Shown one piece after another: positions 34,571 through 46,580 of a stretch of 64,000 nucleotides of DNA (position 1 is its first letter; each line of letters opens with the position of its first letter). This stretch comes from Taiwanofungus camphoratus (lineage: Eukaryota; Basidiomycota; Agaricomycetes; Polyporales; Taiwanofungaceae). A program made the translations under genes and the position numbers. The notes below the pieces were generated by a model. It did not search any database. It saw nothing but the letters and a program-made list of their open reading frames with translations, and was not told the DNA's origin. The stretch lies in NCBI GenBank assembly GCA_003999685.1, contig CP021224.1:1054001-1118000 (forward strand), given 5' to 3'.

Positions 34571-35247
34571 CCAGGTCATGATCACGTGATGCTTTCTGCA
34601 GGTTATCCCGGAGATTTTCCGGTTGTCCTCACATCGTGCTCCCATCCATGTGTTCAACAGTGGTTGCTCCTCGTCGTCTTTGCTCTCTTTACCACGACCA
34701 TTTGGACAAGCAGACAGAGTGTACCTGACCAGAAACACCTCTGGTTTACTGCCGGGCCGCCGGAGTAATGAAAACCAACACAGTAACCAGTTGTTACGCT
34801 TTATTTCCGGGTCAAACCATCTATTTCTCCGTGAGGTCCCCGTAAGCGAATACAGCCCTTAAAGTGCCCAAGCTTTGTGTGGGGTGCAGTGTGCGATTGA
34901 ATCAGTGAGCGAAAGCTGCCTGTGTTGTGTTCGTCGCCTTTAGTCTGTCTCCTGCAATGTAGGGAAAGGGCAGGGCTCATTCGAACGTCACTAACAACTT
35001 TACGAGAAGGGGTCATAGGAACAACTCGATCACGAACCACCGTAGCGCGGTCTGTTTCAGGAGACAGATGACTCGACGGTCAGCTGCCATACCGGTCGGA
35101 CCGACGGACGCAGCTTGCAGTGAACTCTGCATCCGCACACGTCTATACCTCTACTAAGCTAGGATGCCACTCACCAGTCTATTGATGTACCTGATGGGTC
35201 AAGTATTAGCAGAATAGAACGGGATCGTGGAAGCAAGCACTCGCAGC
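34571..35247. promoter_or_regulatory. upstream region of beta-xylosidase gene
   Basis: About 680 bp of upstream sequence with no supported gene. It contains a CGG-N5-CCG dyad and a TATA box listed separately. Confidence 0.45.
35093..35103. promoter_or_regulatory. candidate Zn2Cys6 site CGG-N5-CCG
   Basis: CGGTCGGACCG, about 220 bp upstream of the xylosidase start codon. Inverted CGG triplets are the usual recognition form of Gal4-type zinc-cluster activators. A single such site could occur by chance in GC-rich DNA. Confidence 0.3.
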
Positions 35248-35253
35248 TATAAA
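35248..35253 (+). promoter_or_regulatory. TATA box of beta-xylosidase gene
   Basis: TATAAA about 70 bp upstream of the ATG at 35324, a plausible distance for a strongly inducible fungal secreted-enzyme gene with a short leader. Confidence 0.55.
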
Positions 35254-35323
35254 GCAGAAGTGTTCCTCACGAACATGTCCGTGACCGACAGCGGACTCTC
35301 ATCCTCCACGCGTGTTCTCCATC

Positions 35324-37757
35324 ATGGCCGTTCTCCTTGCGCTGTCATGTCTGGCCTTAGTCGGTCGTGTCAGCGCCCTATTCCCGTCCTGTGCTAGCGG
35401 GCCTCTGGCCAACAATACAATCTGTGACACGAGTGCTACGCCTCTTGAACGTGCGACGGCATTGGTCGGCTTGTTCACCCTCGAGGAAAAGATCAACAAT
35501 ACCGGGAACACAGCTCCTGGCGTGCCTCGTCTTGGGATACCGCCGTATCAGTGAGTCTCGCATCTTTAGGAGCAGCCGTATCTAGCTGATCGAAGTCATT
35601 CAGATGGTGGCAAGAGGCTCTGCACGGAGTCGCAGAGTCCCCTGGTGTCAATTTCTCTACTGCAGGGGAGTTCAGCTACGCGACATCGTTCCCTCAGCCC
35701 ATCCTCATGGGTGCTGCTTTCGATGACGCTTTGATTCACGAAGTTGCGACGACTGTGAGCACAGAGGCGCGTGCTTTTGCTAACAACAACCGATCTGGCG
35801 TAAGTATGAGTCGCCCTCATCGAAGCTACGGTATTGATTTCGTCACTGTCAGTTCGACTTTTGGACTCCTAATATCAACCCATTCAAAGATCCCCGTTGG
35901 GGCCGAGGTGCGGGAGCAATTTTCTTCTGCTGAGACATAGGGAATAATCCGAGTCCAGGGCAGGAAACTCCGGGAGAGGATCCCTTCCATCTTTCATCAT
36001 ACGTTTATAACCTGATCACGGGTCTACAAGGCGGCCTAGATCCTGAGTACAAGCGGATCGTTGCGACTTGCAAGCATTTCGCTGGTTATGATATGGAGAA
36101 CTGGATGGGCAACGTGCGCTACGGCTTTGACGCGCTGATAAACCTGCAGGATCTCGTCGAGTTCTACACGCCCTCGTTCCGGACGTGCGCACGTGATGCG
36201 AATGTAGGCGCCTTCATGTGCTCGTACAACGCGGTGAATGGCGTGCCGAGTTGCGCGAATTCGTACCTCCTGCAGACCATTCTGCGCGAGCACTGGGGGT
36301 GGACGAACGAGGACCAATGGGTCACGTCGGATTGCGATGCCATCCAAAACATCTACGAGCCCCACGACTACACGGCCACGCGTGAGGAGACTGTCGCGGA
36401 CGCCCTGAACGCTGGTGCCGATACCGATTGCGGGACGTACTTCCCTGCCCACCTTGGCGCCGCATACGAGCAGGGCCTCTTCAACGTCTCCACCCTGGAT
36501 CGCGCCCTTATCCGGCAGTTCGCGTCCCTGGTGAAGCTCGGATACTTCGATCCGCCTGAGGACGTGCCCTATAGCGGGCTTGGCTGGACGAATGTCAGCA
36601 CTTCGGCGGCAGAGAAGCTGGCGTACGCGGCCGCAATCGAGGGGATCACGCTGCTCAAGAACGATGGCACGCTCCCTCTCTCACCATCGATCAAGTCTAT
36701 TGCGTTGATTGGACCCTGGGCCAACGCGACTACCCAGATGCAGGGCAACTACTACGGCGTGCCCCCCTACCTGATCAGTCCTCTGATCGCAGCTCAGGCT
36801 CTCAACTTCACCGTGTACTACTCCTCGGGCCCTGGTGTCAATGACCCCACGACGAGCTCGTTCCCTGCCGCCCTCGCAGCGGCAGAAGCTGCGGACGCCA
36901 TCATCTATGCAGGAGGTATTGACACCACAATCGAGGCCGAGGCTATGGACCGTTACACGCTCGACTGGCCTGGTGTTCAGCCTGACTTCATCGACCAGCT
37001 CTCGCAGATGGGCAAGCCCTTGATCGTGCTACAGATGGGTGGCGGTCAGCTCGACGATTCCGCGTTGTTGGCCAACCCCGGCGTCAACGCTCTTATCTGG
37101 GGTGGCTATCCCGGCCAGAGTGGAGGAGCGGCGCTTCTGGACATCATCATCGGGAACGCTGCGCCTGCAGGCCGTCTTCCGATCACCCAGTACCCGCTTG
37201 ACTACGTCTACCAGGTTGCGATGACGGACATGACGCTGCGCCCTAGCCCGACGAACCCTGGCCGCACGTACAAGTGGTACTCTGGAACGCCGATCCTTGA
37301 GTTCGGCTACGGTCTTCACTACACGAACTTCACCGCCTCGCTGTCTGAGCCCTCCGCCGCCTCTTATGACATCTCGACGCTCGTCAGCTCTTGCTCGGGC
37401 GTCGCACACCCCGACCTGTGCTCGTTTGCGTCCTACACTGTTAATGTCACCAACACCGGTAGCACGACGACTTCGGACTATGTGGCCCTACTCTTCGTTG
37501 CGGGCGAGTTCGGACCTGCGCCATACCCCAACAAGGCTCTGGTGGCGTACGATCGGTTGCACGCCATTGCGCCTGGGTCGAGCCAGACGACATCTCTGAA
37601 CCTAACCCTCGGATCGTTATCAAGAGCCGACGACTACGGGAACACGATTTTGTACCCCGGAGACTATAAGTTGCTGTTGGACATTGAGCCGAGGGCCACA
37701 GTCTGCTTCACGTTGACAGGGCAGGAGGCCGTTCTCGATTACTGGCCACAACCGTAA
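35324..37757 (+). CDS. GH3 beta-xylosidase, secreted
   Basis: Glycoside hydrolase family 3 exo-acting beta-1,4-xylosidase releasing xylose from xylo-oligosaccharides. Exons: 35324-35550, 35604-35799, 35853-35907, 35959-37757; 758 aa. The start gives a clear signal peptide (MAVLLALSCLALVGRVSA). The N-terminal barrel domain has [47 protein letters not shown] and KHFAGYDMENW. The nucleophile Asp is in WVTSDCDAI (about residue 284). The C-terminal alpha/beta sandwich has EGITLLKNDGTLPL, IYAGGIDTTIEAEAMDR and GGYPGQSGGAALLDII, followed by a fibronectin III-like domain (VNVTNTGSTTTSDYVALLF). The [10 protein letters not shown] and EAMDR features fit xylosidases rather than GH3 beta-glucosidases. Many N-glycosylation sequons. 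Points to plant-biomass degradation. Confidence 0.94.
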
Positions 37758-38157
37758 GCAAAATCTGGGAAAGGATATCGTAGGATGGTGGGGTCATTGT
37801 GAAAGTAGAGTATCTGAATCCTACAAGGCTGTAATGTAACCACAATTTTGCCACGAATCGACGCCCCCCTTGGCCAGGATGTGCCTACCTGGAACAACGA
37901 CGTCTGGAGACCTGTATTCGCGACAGAATGTGCACTCAGGATCATAGTTATTGTCATTTTTATGCCTATGTGATGTTTCTCCTTATAATTATGATTCTGA
38001 CCGACTTCTCGGAAAAGTGGAGGAATACTCACCAGTAAAGATGGCGGGTGCTACTTCAGCCGACACGTGTCCCGCGACGCGTCGCGATCGGCCATGGATC
38101 ACGTGTCGGAATTAGTGTGCTTAGGAAACTTATGGCGTTCATCGTGATGTAGCGGGA
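37758..38157. other. intergenic, 400 bp
   Basis: 3' flank of the xylosidase and presumed promoter of the MsrB gene. No feature recognised. Confidence 0.4.
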
Positions 38158-38943
38158 ATGAATCTACTCTCGTCCGTGGGTGTTGCCACCACATCAATCA
38201 AGCCAATCACTCGTTGCACCAAGAGGATAACCACCCTCGGTTTTCGTACCGTAGCAGGAAACGCACAGCACCGCTCTGCAAAACCCAGATACCTTCACTT
38301 GTCCCATCCCAGAGCCATGAACGACCCCAAGACGAAGAGCGATAGTGAATGGAAGGCCGTACTGTCACCTGAACAGGTACCTTTGTGCCTTTCACAATGT
38401 TGAACAAACTGAATCCTGTTATCTTCCCCCATCTGCGCACAGTTTCGCATCCTTCGCCAGAAAGGCACGGAGCCTGCAGGCACTGGCAAGTATGAACATT
38501 TCAAGAGTCAGGGTGTCTACAGCTGTGCAGGATGCAGCACTCCCTTGTACAAGAGTACGACAAAGTTTGACAGCGGGTGCGGATGGCCCGCATTCTTCGA
38601 CGGTAAGTGTCCATATGCGTTTACTATTTACACCATACTGCCCCCGCTTCTCGAGTGGAGTATATTTCTGACATCCGTTCACCTCGTTCTAGCCATCCCG
38701 GGGGCAGTGAATCGTCACGAAGATCGCTCGTTTGGTATGACACGCACCGAGATCACATGTGCAGCGTGTGGTGGGCACCTCGGTCATATCTTCAAGGGAG
38801 AAGGATTCAAAGTGCCCAGTACGTAATCGAACGAGTAGAATTAAACGCGGCCATTGCTAACCTTGCTTTCTTTCATAGCGGATGAACGTCATTGTGTGAA
38901 TTCGATCTCCTTGAACTTCGTTGAGGATCAGGATAAAGCATAG
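38158..38943 (+). CDS. MXR2: peptide methionine-R-sulfoxide reductase (MsrB)
   Basis: Reduces methionine-R-sulfoxide in oxidised proteins. Exons: 38158-38376, 38443-38602, 38693-38818, 38879-38943; 189 aa. Two CxxC pairs (YSCAGCSTPLY, TCAACGGHLGHIF) are the structural zinc site. GCGWPAFFDAIPGAV and RHCVNSISLNF are the substrate pocket and the catalytic Cys. The first 54 residues are basic and Ser/Thr/Arg-rich, consistent with a mitochondrial presequence. The internal Met of MNDPKTKSDSEW would give a cytosolic form, so dual targeting from two starts is possible. Both forms keep the entire domain. Confidence 0.93.
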
Positions 38944-39331
38944 ATAGATAGTCCCATTGTGAAAGAAGTGAAGCGGTTGTATTGAGTAGGATTTGCGAAT
39001 TGATGGGATGTCTTACTTTGTATCAGTACCCCGGTTTGCAAGGTGTAATGCTACCTTTCGATATTCGTTATTATTTGCGTGCGAAGAAGTCTGGAGCGCG
39101 ATTAGATATTCGGCGTCTGTACGGGTCTCCACTGCTAACTTGCATTGGTATGATTTATGAGTATGATATGTAGACAGCGAAAACAAAACCCCGACAGTAA
39201 AGTAGGTATGCGTATATGATCGTGATACATCGCGTACGAAGACGATATTAAAGAAGGAACGCCACGCCTCGCGAAGACCATTCCGGTTGCAAGATAATGC
39301 AGAAGATAATACGGTGATACAGAGGACGAGA
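38944..39331. other. convergent intergenic, about 390 bp
   Basis: 3' flanks of the MsrB and tropomyosin genes. AT-rich compared with neighbouring genes; no feature recognised. Confidence 0.4.
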
Positions 39332-39998
39332 TTACAGTCCTTCCATGTTTGCAACGAGTTCGTCCAGCTCGGCCTTGGACTCGCGGTACTTTGCTTGTGC
39401 ATCCTGTGAAGGAATTGAGTCGCACTGAAGGGGGCATCCCCTTGTGACAATAGGATTTGACGTACCTCGTATTTCTTCTCCCATTGGTCGCGTTCCTGCT
39501 CGAGACGCTGCACCTGCCGCTCGAAGTGCTCTGCCTTGACATCGACCTGCCTCAGCCTGTGACGCAACGCGTGTCAGTGAACGGCTAGATTCTCAGATTG
39601 CCAATGTAGACGACGTACTTCTCCATCGCATCTTTCAAATTCTTGTCCGCAGCATCGAGCTCCTCTTCCAAAAGTTGGATCTTCCTCTGCAGACCCTCGT
39701 TGACCGTCTTGCTCTGGTCTCCCTCCTCCTGAGCAGCCTTCGCAGCGGAGAGCTTGCTCTCCGCCTTCTCAAGGTCGGTGTCCATTACAGACAACCTGTG
39801 CTGCAGAGATGTAATCTCTTGATCTTTCTCAAGGAGCGCCTGTTCGAGTTTCTTGTTCTTGGCCTCCGCCTCCTCGGCGCGGGCGACAGCATTGTCGGCT
39901 TCTTGGCGGAGGGATTGAAGACGCTAGATGAGCGTTTTGTGAGCGACCTCCCTCGCTACCTCTGGAATGTATGTGTGTACCTCTTTAATTCTCTCCAT
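39332..39998 (-). CDS. TPM1: tropomyosin (Cdc8/Tpm1-like)
   Basis: Coiled-coil actin-cable stabilising protein needed for cytokinesis and polarised growth. Exons (minus): 39998-39981 (18 nt, MERIKE), 39923-39619, 39556-39466, 39403-39332; 161 aa, exactly the length of fission-yeast Cdc8. The whole protein is a heptad-repeat coiled coil: RLQSLRQEADNAVARAEEAE, EITSLQHRLSVMDTDLEKAE, NEGLQRKIQLLEEELDAADK, VKAEHFERQVQRLEQERDQW, ending KAELDELVANMEGL. The RKIQLLEEELD and FERQVQRLEQERDQWEKKYE blocks are hallmark fungal tropomyosin sequence. The 6-residue first exon follows the pattern of a separate N-terminal exon. Divergent from the UPF0662 gene. Confidence 0.95.
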
Positions 39999-40311
39999 GG
40001 TCGTATATCGTTCGTGAGGTGTCTGAAGCAGTGGATACTGTAGCGGCTGTTCTGGGCAAGGGCTGTATAAGAGTTGATAAAGTATCAGCCGTGGGAATAC
40101 TCCCCGTATCTGGTAATGCCACGTGCTGTGCGCGACTCATACGAAGTCAGCGATCGTCCTCCGTGTCTCACTTACCCCGACCTCGCAACTTGAAAGTTTC
40201 GGGAGTATCGTCTCTCCCTCTTCGCTGGCTACAAACTCACGACGGCCACGAAGAGCACGATACACAGCGTGACATTGACGACCGAGACGATATAGACAAC
40301 CTTTAGCAAAT
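39999..40311. promoter_or_regulatory. shared divergent promoter, tropomyosin / UPF0662
   Basis: 313 bp between outward-facing starts. No motif claimed. Confidence 0.4.
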
Positions 40312-43300
40312 ATGTCCGCTCCCGTAGCCCAAGAAGGTGCGTTGCTCGTGTCTTGCGTGCACCGCAGAGCTGATCAGAGTGTTTCACGTCCGTCAGAACT
40401 GCCCATCCTCGAGGCGTTCATTAAGTAGGACATTCCTGTTTAATATGTGGATGAGATGATGCTGATCATCGGAAATGTAATGTGAAGCATTCGGAACCGT
40501 CTCACAGCCTTGAAGAAAGACAGAGGCGAGTATATCAAGGCATCTGAGGTCAATGCACTGTATCAGGCCATTGTCAAACAAGGTTTGTCTCATTCACACT
40601 CAGACCTGTTTGAAACGCCCAACTGGCTAACTGCTCCTTGCGACAATTATATTGGGACCTTGACCGTCGGTAATTTGTCTCCAATTCAACGTTATGCGAC
40701 TTGGATATTTCTTAGTGACTCGCCTCAATGAAGTCCGTGACGATCATACAACATACAACAATCGTCTCGACACCACACTTGCAGATGTCTTCAATCTGCT
40801 CTCTCTTTTCTTTCTCACTATTGGGAGGACGAAGGAGGCTCCTGCAACATATAGTCAAATTGCAAGTATGCGGGTGAGTTCCACAATTTTTTCCACCGCT
40901 ATGGATGTTATGCGCTCCACTCCCGCACCCCGTTTTATCCTTCTTGCTCTTTCTTGCTGCAGCAAGGCATTAGCTGTTATGGGCCAATTTGCTCGTAAGG
41001 CAGATTTCAGATTCGCGTTCTGACGTTTGCTTTACGTTTATCTTGAATGAGGATCCGCATTTTCATATCTATCCGCGGTTCGGTCCTTCCGTGAGAAGCG
41101 CTCAGTGATTAGCTGCAGCCGGCTTTGGTACCTTGCCCCTTTTTCTTTGTCCCCCGAACCAAGCTTCTATCTCCCAATCATAGTGTGACGGGTGACACCT
41201 GTTATATTCGAATGCAAGGTGCACAGCCGGTGGTTTCTCCATTGGGCGATCGTCGGTGAACGTGCTATTCTTGCTCTTGGCTCGGGCCGTTCGTAAGTGA
41301 CGATATATAAGGCAAGGGAATAAGATTGTGCTTCTCTGTCCTTCCTCGCTAAGGATCCGGCAGGAGGACCGAGGGCGCGGAGACATTGATGAGAATTTGG
41401 TTGGCGGGCCTTTTCGAGGCCGTAATTTACTGCTGTCCCGACCGTCCAAACTTTAAACATACATGGATATAACCACATATCCTCGTTTCGCCATCACAAC
41501 TTCTCCCGCCTCCCTGTGTCACCTCGCCTCTGCCTTCGTTAATATGCCTGTCCGAATCAACTTCTCACTCAGTATCGAGGTCATATCTGACTGCTATTCC
41601 TCGCAGCAAATACTTGAACACATGGATGAATCAGGCATATACAACGAATCCGATCTTGCGCCTTTCCACCGACGGCTAGCAGAATTACGGTGCGTATTCT
41701 ATAAAGAGCCATTAGAAGGTGGTGCCCTCCACTCGTGTAGCGGATTTTCTACCAGAGATTGCTTGTTTGAAAGAAAATGGCAGGTATGCCATGAACTTGC
41801 GCAACGTCAGTCTCTGGTGTGAAAATATGAGGAAGGCTGCAGAGGTCTCTCCGACGATCATTACTTACTGATATGTTGGACATTGTATTGACTCCATTGT
41901 CCACAGAGATATTCTACGGAGCGACATGGAGAGCGGAAAACACCCAGCAGCAATGACCACGTTACTTGAGAGACAACTGAACGAGTGTGGTGGGTAGTGA
42001 ATTAATCTTCGTCCCGACATCTATGAGGCTTCGCTATGTATTCTTATTTGCGGTGGAGCCCCAAGAATCCGGATCAATTTATTGTGCAATTAATCTTATT
42101 CCTTTTGAACAGAGAGTGTTCTTCGTCGCCTGCAGGACTCACTGGCAGTTTTGTCTCCGGAGTTGGTACCGATACATGAACGCCTTGTAAACATCCGTCG
42201 GCAGCTCGTTGCTCTAGCCGCTAAGGAAACCGCCACGGAAGCCGCTGTCGCAAACGCTTTTGTCGTTAAAACGAAGGAGAAACCTATCAGAATACCAGCG
42301 AAAGAAAGCACGCCGACACCCGACTGGGAATCAGGTAACGAGTCGGCACCGGGAAGCGATACAGATTCAAAGACACCAACGAAGGCGACTACGCCCAAAC
42401 TCGAACCGCCAAGGGACAAAGAGAGGCTCAAGGTGAAGGCAGAGCTCAAAGTTCTCCAAGAAGAATTGCGGAAAATAGACTCGTTGAGTGTTTTGTTTGA
42501 TTATGATCATAGGTTGACCGGTGTTAACTTGTATAGCGCTTCCTTTCCTTGTCTTCCATACATCACCGTGCTTGTCTGCTCATGTCATACTTTAATTCCC
42601 TAAATGTGATCATCTGTGCGGAAAATGCAAACTACACAAAACTGCCGATCGCTCAACCAGCAAACGAGTAGATGGAAAATTCTTGGGTCCCGGGGGCATG
42701 GTGCCTGCATCCCAGGCCATTTGCTCATCCCTACTGGAGGAGTGTTTTGAGATCGCGCAAGAAATCCGAGCACAAGATGATTCGAAACATGTCCATTCAT
42801 CCTTGAAGCCGATATACGACAGGCTGACTGAAATCCGAAGGGAATTGGAGCAATTGGTAATGACATTTGTCCTCAAGGCTTGCTGTGACATTGACGTACT
42901 ATCCACTGAAAGGTTCTTACACATCGGTGGAGTTTGCGCGAGACAGATCTGTGGAATTACAGTCTGAGTTTGCAGGAAATTGACAAAATGAGAGTGGATG
43001 GGAAATTTATCGATTCGGATGGCCAACGGCCTCCAGGACAATATGTGAGTCAGTTTAGCCAATTCGAGTTTCGCTGTCCTGATCGTATTGATAGGTATTG
43101 TTGTATCTGCTGAGGCGATGTTACGGCCTCATCTACAGACTGCTCTCTTCCAGCGAGCCAGTATCGGAAGAGCTAATGCCGATAGTGCGTCATTCTAGCT
43201 AACTTCATCCAATCTAATCTTATGTATGTTTCTCATCTCGTAGGCGAACAAGCTCTCGACCGTCAAAAAATGTCTGAATGAAGTGCTCAAATACGGTGGA

Positions 43301-43785
43301 CCCTTTTCACCAAGGGATCTTTACCCTGTGCGTCATCTGCAGCCTGTTTTTTGTGTCTTCGCCGCAACGAAGGCTGTCCAGCCCTGCAATATACTCAACC
43401 CAGGCTGAAGATCTTGAGCAACGTCATGAGCTAACGTATTCTTGTCCTTCTCAGTATCAGTTGGCGCTCTATCAGATAGACTCGATGCGGAAAGACGGCA
43501 AGTTTGTCGGGGTCGACGGGTCGATTCCAGAGGGACAAGGAATTGTCATGGCACATCTAAACGAGTGTCATGAGCTACTGGAGATGGTACGTGATGTCAT
43601 GTAGCGACGATCAGCGTGTCCAGCACAGCCTTGTCGACTGCACATCTGTTCGATTCTAATCCCGATGATACTGATGCCTATCTCCTGTCAAGCTGAAAGA
43701 AGCGATGGAGGAAGCCGAGGACACTGACTACGTCGATGACGAGCAGGACGTATTGGAAGGGTCTTCCGATGAAGATCAGGAATAA
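40312..43785 (+). CDS. CUB1: UPF0662 / DUF2408 conserved fungal protein
   Basis: Fungal-specific family represented by yeast YPL260W (CUB1), linked to DNA-damage response and proteasome function; molecular role unknown. Thirteen exons: 40312-40336, 40397-40424, 40488-40582, 40734-40873, 41607-41689, 41907-41989, 42113-42482, 42661-42856, 42913-43044, 43095-43184, 43244-43327, 43455-43586, 43693-43785; 516 aa. Two DUF2408-like modules are visible: NNRLDTTLADVFNLLSLFFL ... MDESGIYNESDLAPFHRRLA ... SPELVPIHERLVNIRRQLVA, and KRVDGKFLGPGG ... LKPIYDRLTEIRRELEQL ... LTHRWSLRETDLWNYSLSLQ ... IPEGQGIVMAHLNECHELLE. Between them lies a charged Thr/Pro-rich linker. The C-terminus is acidic. The 733-nt fourth intron is far longer than any other here; sequence on both sides joins in phase (ASMR-QILEHMDE) as expected for the family. 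Confidence 0.85.
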
Positions 43786-44348
43786 CTGGTATAGAAGTTC
43801 GCTTGTAAAAGGTGTTCATCACGAGGAATGTCATGGTGCGGATCCTTCGCGCATTCCGTATTGTTTCGTCTATGTCGACCATGTTTCCATGTATGCGTTC
43901 AACTATTACGATAGAGTTATATGAGCAATGCAGAGAATTGGAGCACCCACACTGGTTTGGTCCAGCATATCTTGGTAAGCCGTCTATGCTTACCGGTGCA
44001 TGCACATGTTGATCGGCGAACTGATCTACGTCAATTCCGATGCTCATCGTCGGAATATGAATGTGCTTCAGGGCAAAGTCGGATTTCTCCTGTCATACAT
44101 AGCCGACGTCCTATTGTAAGCTAGAAAAAAAATCGCCTGTTTTTCTCAACGAACAAGACTAAATATTGCAATGGACAGCCATGACGAAAGCAGTACTTTC
44201 CACTTATTCACTGCAGTGGCCTCAACACTACAAACCCACAATAACATGAATTAGACGACTGTAAGAAACCGTCCCATTTCATTGATAGTCATGAAAATAC
44301 TAGGAACGAATCAAAGCAGTTTTAGTTTTCGGTATCTAGCCCCAAACT
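43786..44348. other. convergent intergenic, about 560 bp
   Basis: 3' flanks of the UPF0662 and ATP1 genes. Short frames on both strands lack family features. Confidence 0.4.
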
Positions 44349-46580
44349 CTAGGATGTAAACGCCGAAACGTGCTCTTCCACCACCTTCTTGATCTTTGCC
44401 TCGATCTCGGGTGTGATCTGGCCAGCCGAAATCTCCTGCAGAAGGGCACCTTGCGCCGAGGTCAAATGCGAGCGGAACTCGCTTTCCCACTTGGTGATCT
44501 GGTCGACGGCGATAGGGTCGAGCTGGGGTGCATCAAGTTTAATTACTCTCATACATAAAATGAAGTCATGAATCACTTACAAGACCATTGACACCAGCGT
44601 AGATAATGGGGACTTGAATCTCCATTGATAAGGGCTGGTACTGGCCTTGCTCTTCAAAGATACACATCAGCCATGAAGACATTCCTAACAACGAACATGG
44701 TGGGACTGACTCAAAAGCTCAGTGAGACGGGCACCACGCGAGAGCAAGAAGCGCGTAGACGCATCAAGATCTGAACCGAACTGGGCGAAAGCCGCAACTT
44801 CACGGTACTGCGCAAGGTAGAGCTTCAGAGAACCCGCAAACTTCTTCATAATCTTGCTGTGTACATCATGCCAAATAAGGAAAGTATCATTCACAATAGG
44901 TCACTGGACTCACGTCTGGGCAGCCGAACCAACACGAGACACAGAGAGACCAACGTTGATAGCGGGACGGACACCACGGAAGAAGAGCTCGGCCTCTAAG
45001 AAGATTTGACCGTCGGTGATGGAAATAACCTTCATAGATACCAATCAGCACACATGTATAGAGCGGCAATGAAGTGGAGTTCACAAACGCACGTTCGTGG
45101 GAATGTACGCAGACACATCACCGCCCTGGGTCTCAATGATGGGGAGAGCAGTGAGGGATCCGCCACCGAACTTCTCATTCATCTTGGCCGCACGCTCGAG
45201 GAGACGAGAGTGCAGGTAGAAGACGTCACCAGGGTAAGCCTCACGACCGGGAGGACGACGGAGCAGCAGCGACATTTGACGATAGGCGACGGCCTGCTTA
45301 GACAGATCGTCGTAGACAATGAGAGCTGTCGTAGGACATTGAGTTACATGAATGTGGTTGAAAAATGAACACTTACCGTGCCTGCCGTTGTCACGGAACC
45401 ATTCACCCATGGCACAACCAGAGAAAGGAGCAAGGTACTGTAAAGGAGCAGCCTCGGAAGCAGTAGCAGCGACAATGATAGTGTATTTCATCGCGTCGTT
45501 CTCCTCAAGAGTCTTGACGAGCTGAGCGACAGTTGAACGCTTCTGACCGACAGCAACGTAGACACAGTAGAGCTTCTTCTCCTCGTCCTGGCCGTCGTTC
45601 CATCTCTTCTGGTTAAGAATGGTATCGATGGCGACGGCGGTCTTGCCAGTCTGACGGTCACCAATGATAAGCTCACGCTGGCCACGACCAATAGGTACCA
45701 TGGCGTCAATGGGCTTAATACCGGTCATCATGGGCTGGTTGACAGAGCGACGGGGAAGGATACCGGGTGCCTTGAGCTGAGCACGGCTACGCTCAGCGGT
45801 TTTGATGGGACCCTTGCCGTCGATGGGGTTACCAAGAGCGTCGACAACACGACCAAGCAACTGAGGACCGACAGGGACGTCGACAATCTGGCCGGTACGC
45901 TTGACGGTATCGCCCTCCTTGATCAGACGATCGTTACCGAAGATGGAGACACCGACATTGTCGGCCTCCAGGTTAAGACACATGCCACGGACGCCGGAAG
46001 AGAATTCCACCATCTCTTCGGCTATGTGCGCATATCACAGCATTGAGCGCATAACTCAATGCTTGATATATTTGTACATACCCTGGACGTTTTTCAGACC
46101 CCATACACGTGCGATACCGTCACCGACGCCTGGTAAAAAAAGATGAGACGGCTGAGGAAAATGTCTCTAAATAGCAGAATTATGCGTGAGACTCACTGAG
46201 CACACGGCCGGTCTCCTCAACATTCGCACCCACGGAAGAGCCAGCTATGCGGGACTCGAGAATTGAAGACACCTCAGATGCAGCTGTACGTGACGTGTCA
46301 CAGACATGATCGCGAAAACATTACGTGCAGATGTACATGATGAGATAGAACAATCGTCAGACAGTATGCGGTAAAAGAGAGGCCTGAGAACACGTACCAG
46401 CCTTCGCTGTTGCGTATGAGCGAGTAACAGCGGGAGCAACGCGGCTAGCGCTCTGGATTTTGCATTGGATGATTCCAGACCACACATGAGATATGATAAG
46501 ATGCTAAGAAACACAAAACATACGCGGGGAGCGGCCAGCGCAGCTGCGCGGACGGAATTTCTGAGGGCGACTCTGTGCAT
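44349..46580 (-). CDS. ATP1: F1Fo ATP synthase subunit alpha, mitochondrial
   Basis: Non-catalytic nucleotide-binding subunit of the F1 sector. Exons (minus): 46580-46524, 46452-46398, 46283-46197, 46129-46082, 46021-45377, 45325-45093, 45029-44914, 44856-44711, 44651-44581, 44522-44349; 543 aa. A presequence ([20 protein letters not shown] ... [10 protein letters not shown]) is followed by [12 protein letters not shown] and [20 protein letters not shown]. Further on come the Walker A (GDRQTGKTA), [64 protein letters not shown] and [20 protein letters not shown]. The C-terminal domain ends [19 protein letters not shown]. Upstream region shared with bL21m. Confidence 0.97.

Noticed and set aside
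41463-41822. Independent small gene containing the MDESGIYNESDL sequence
   Set aside because: This sequence belongs to the UPF0662 domain and splices in phase to exons on both sides.
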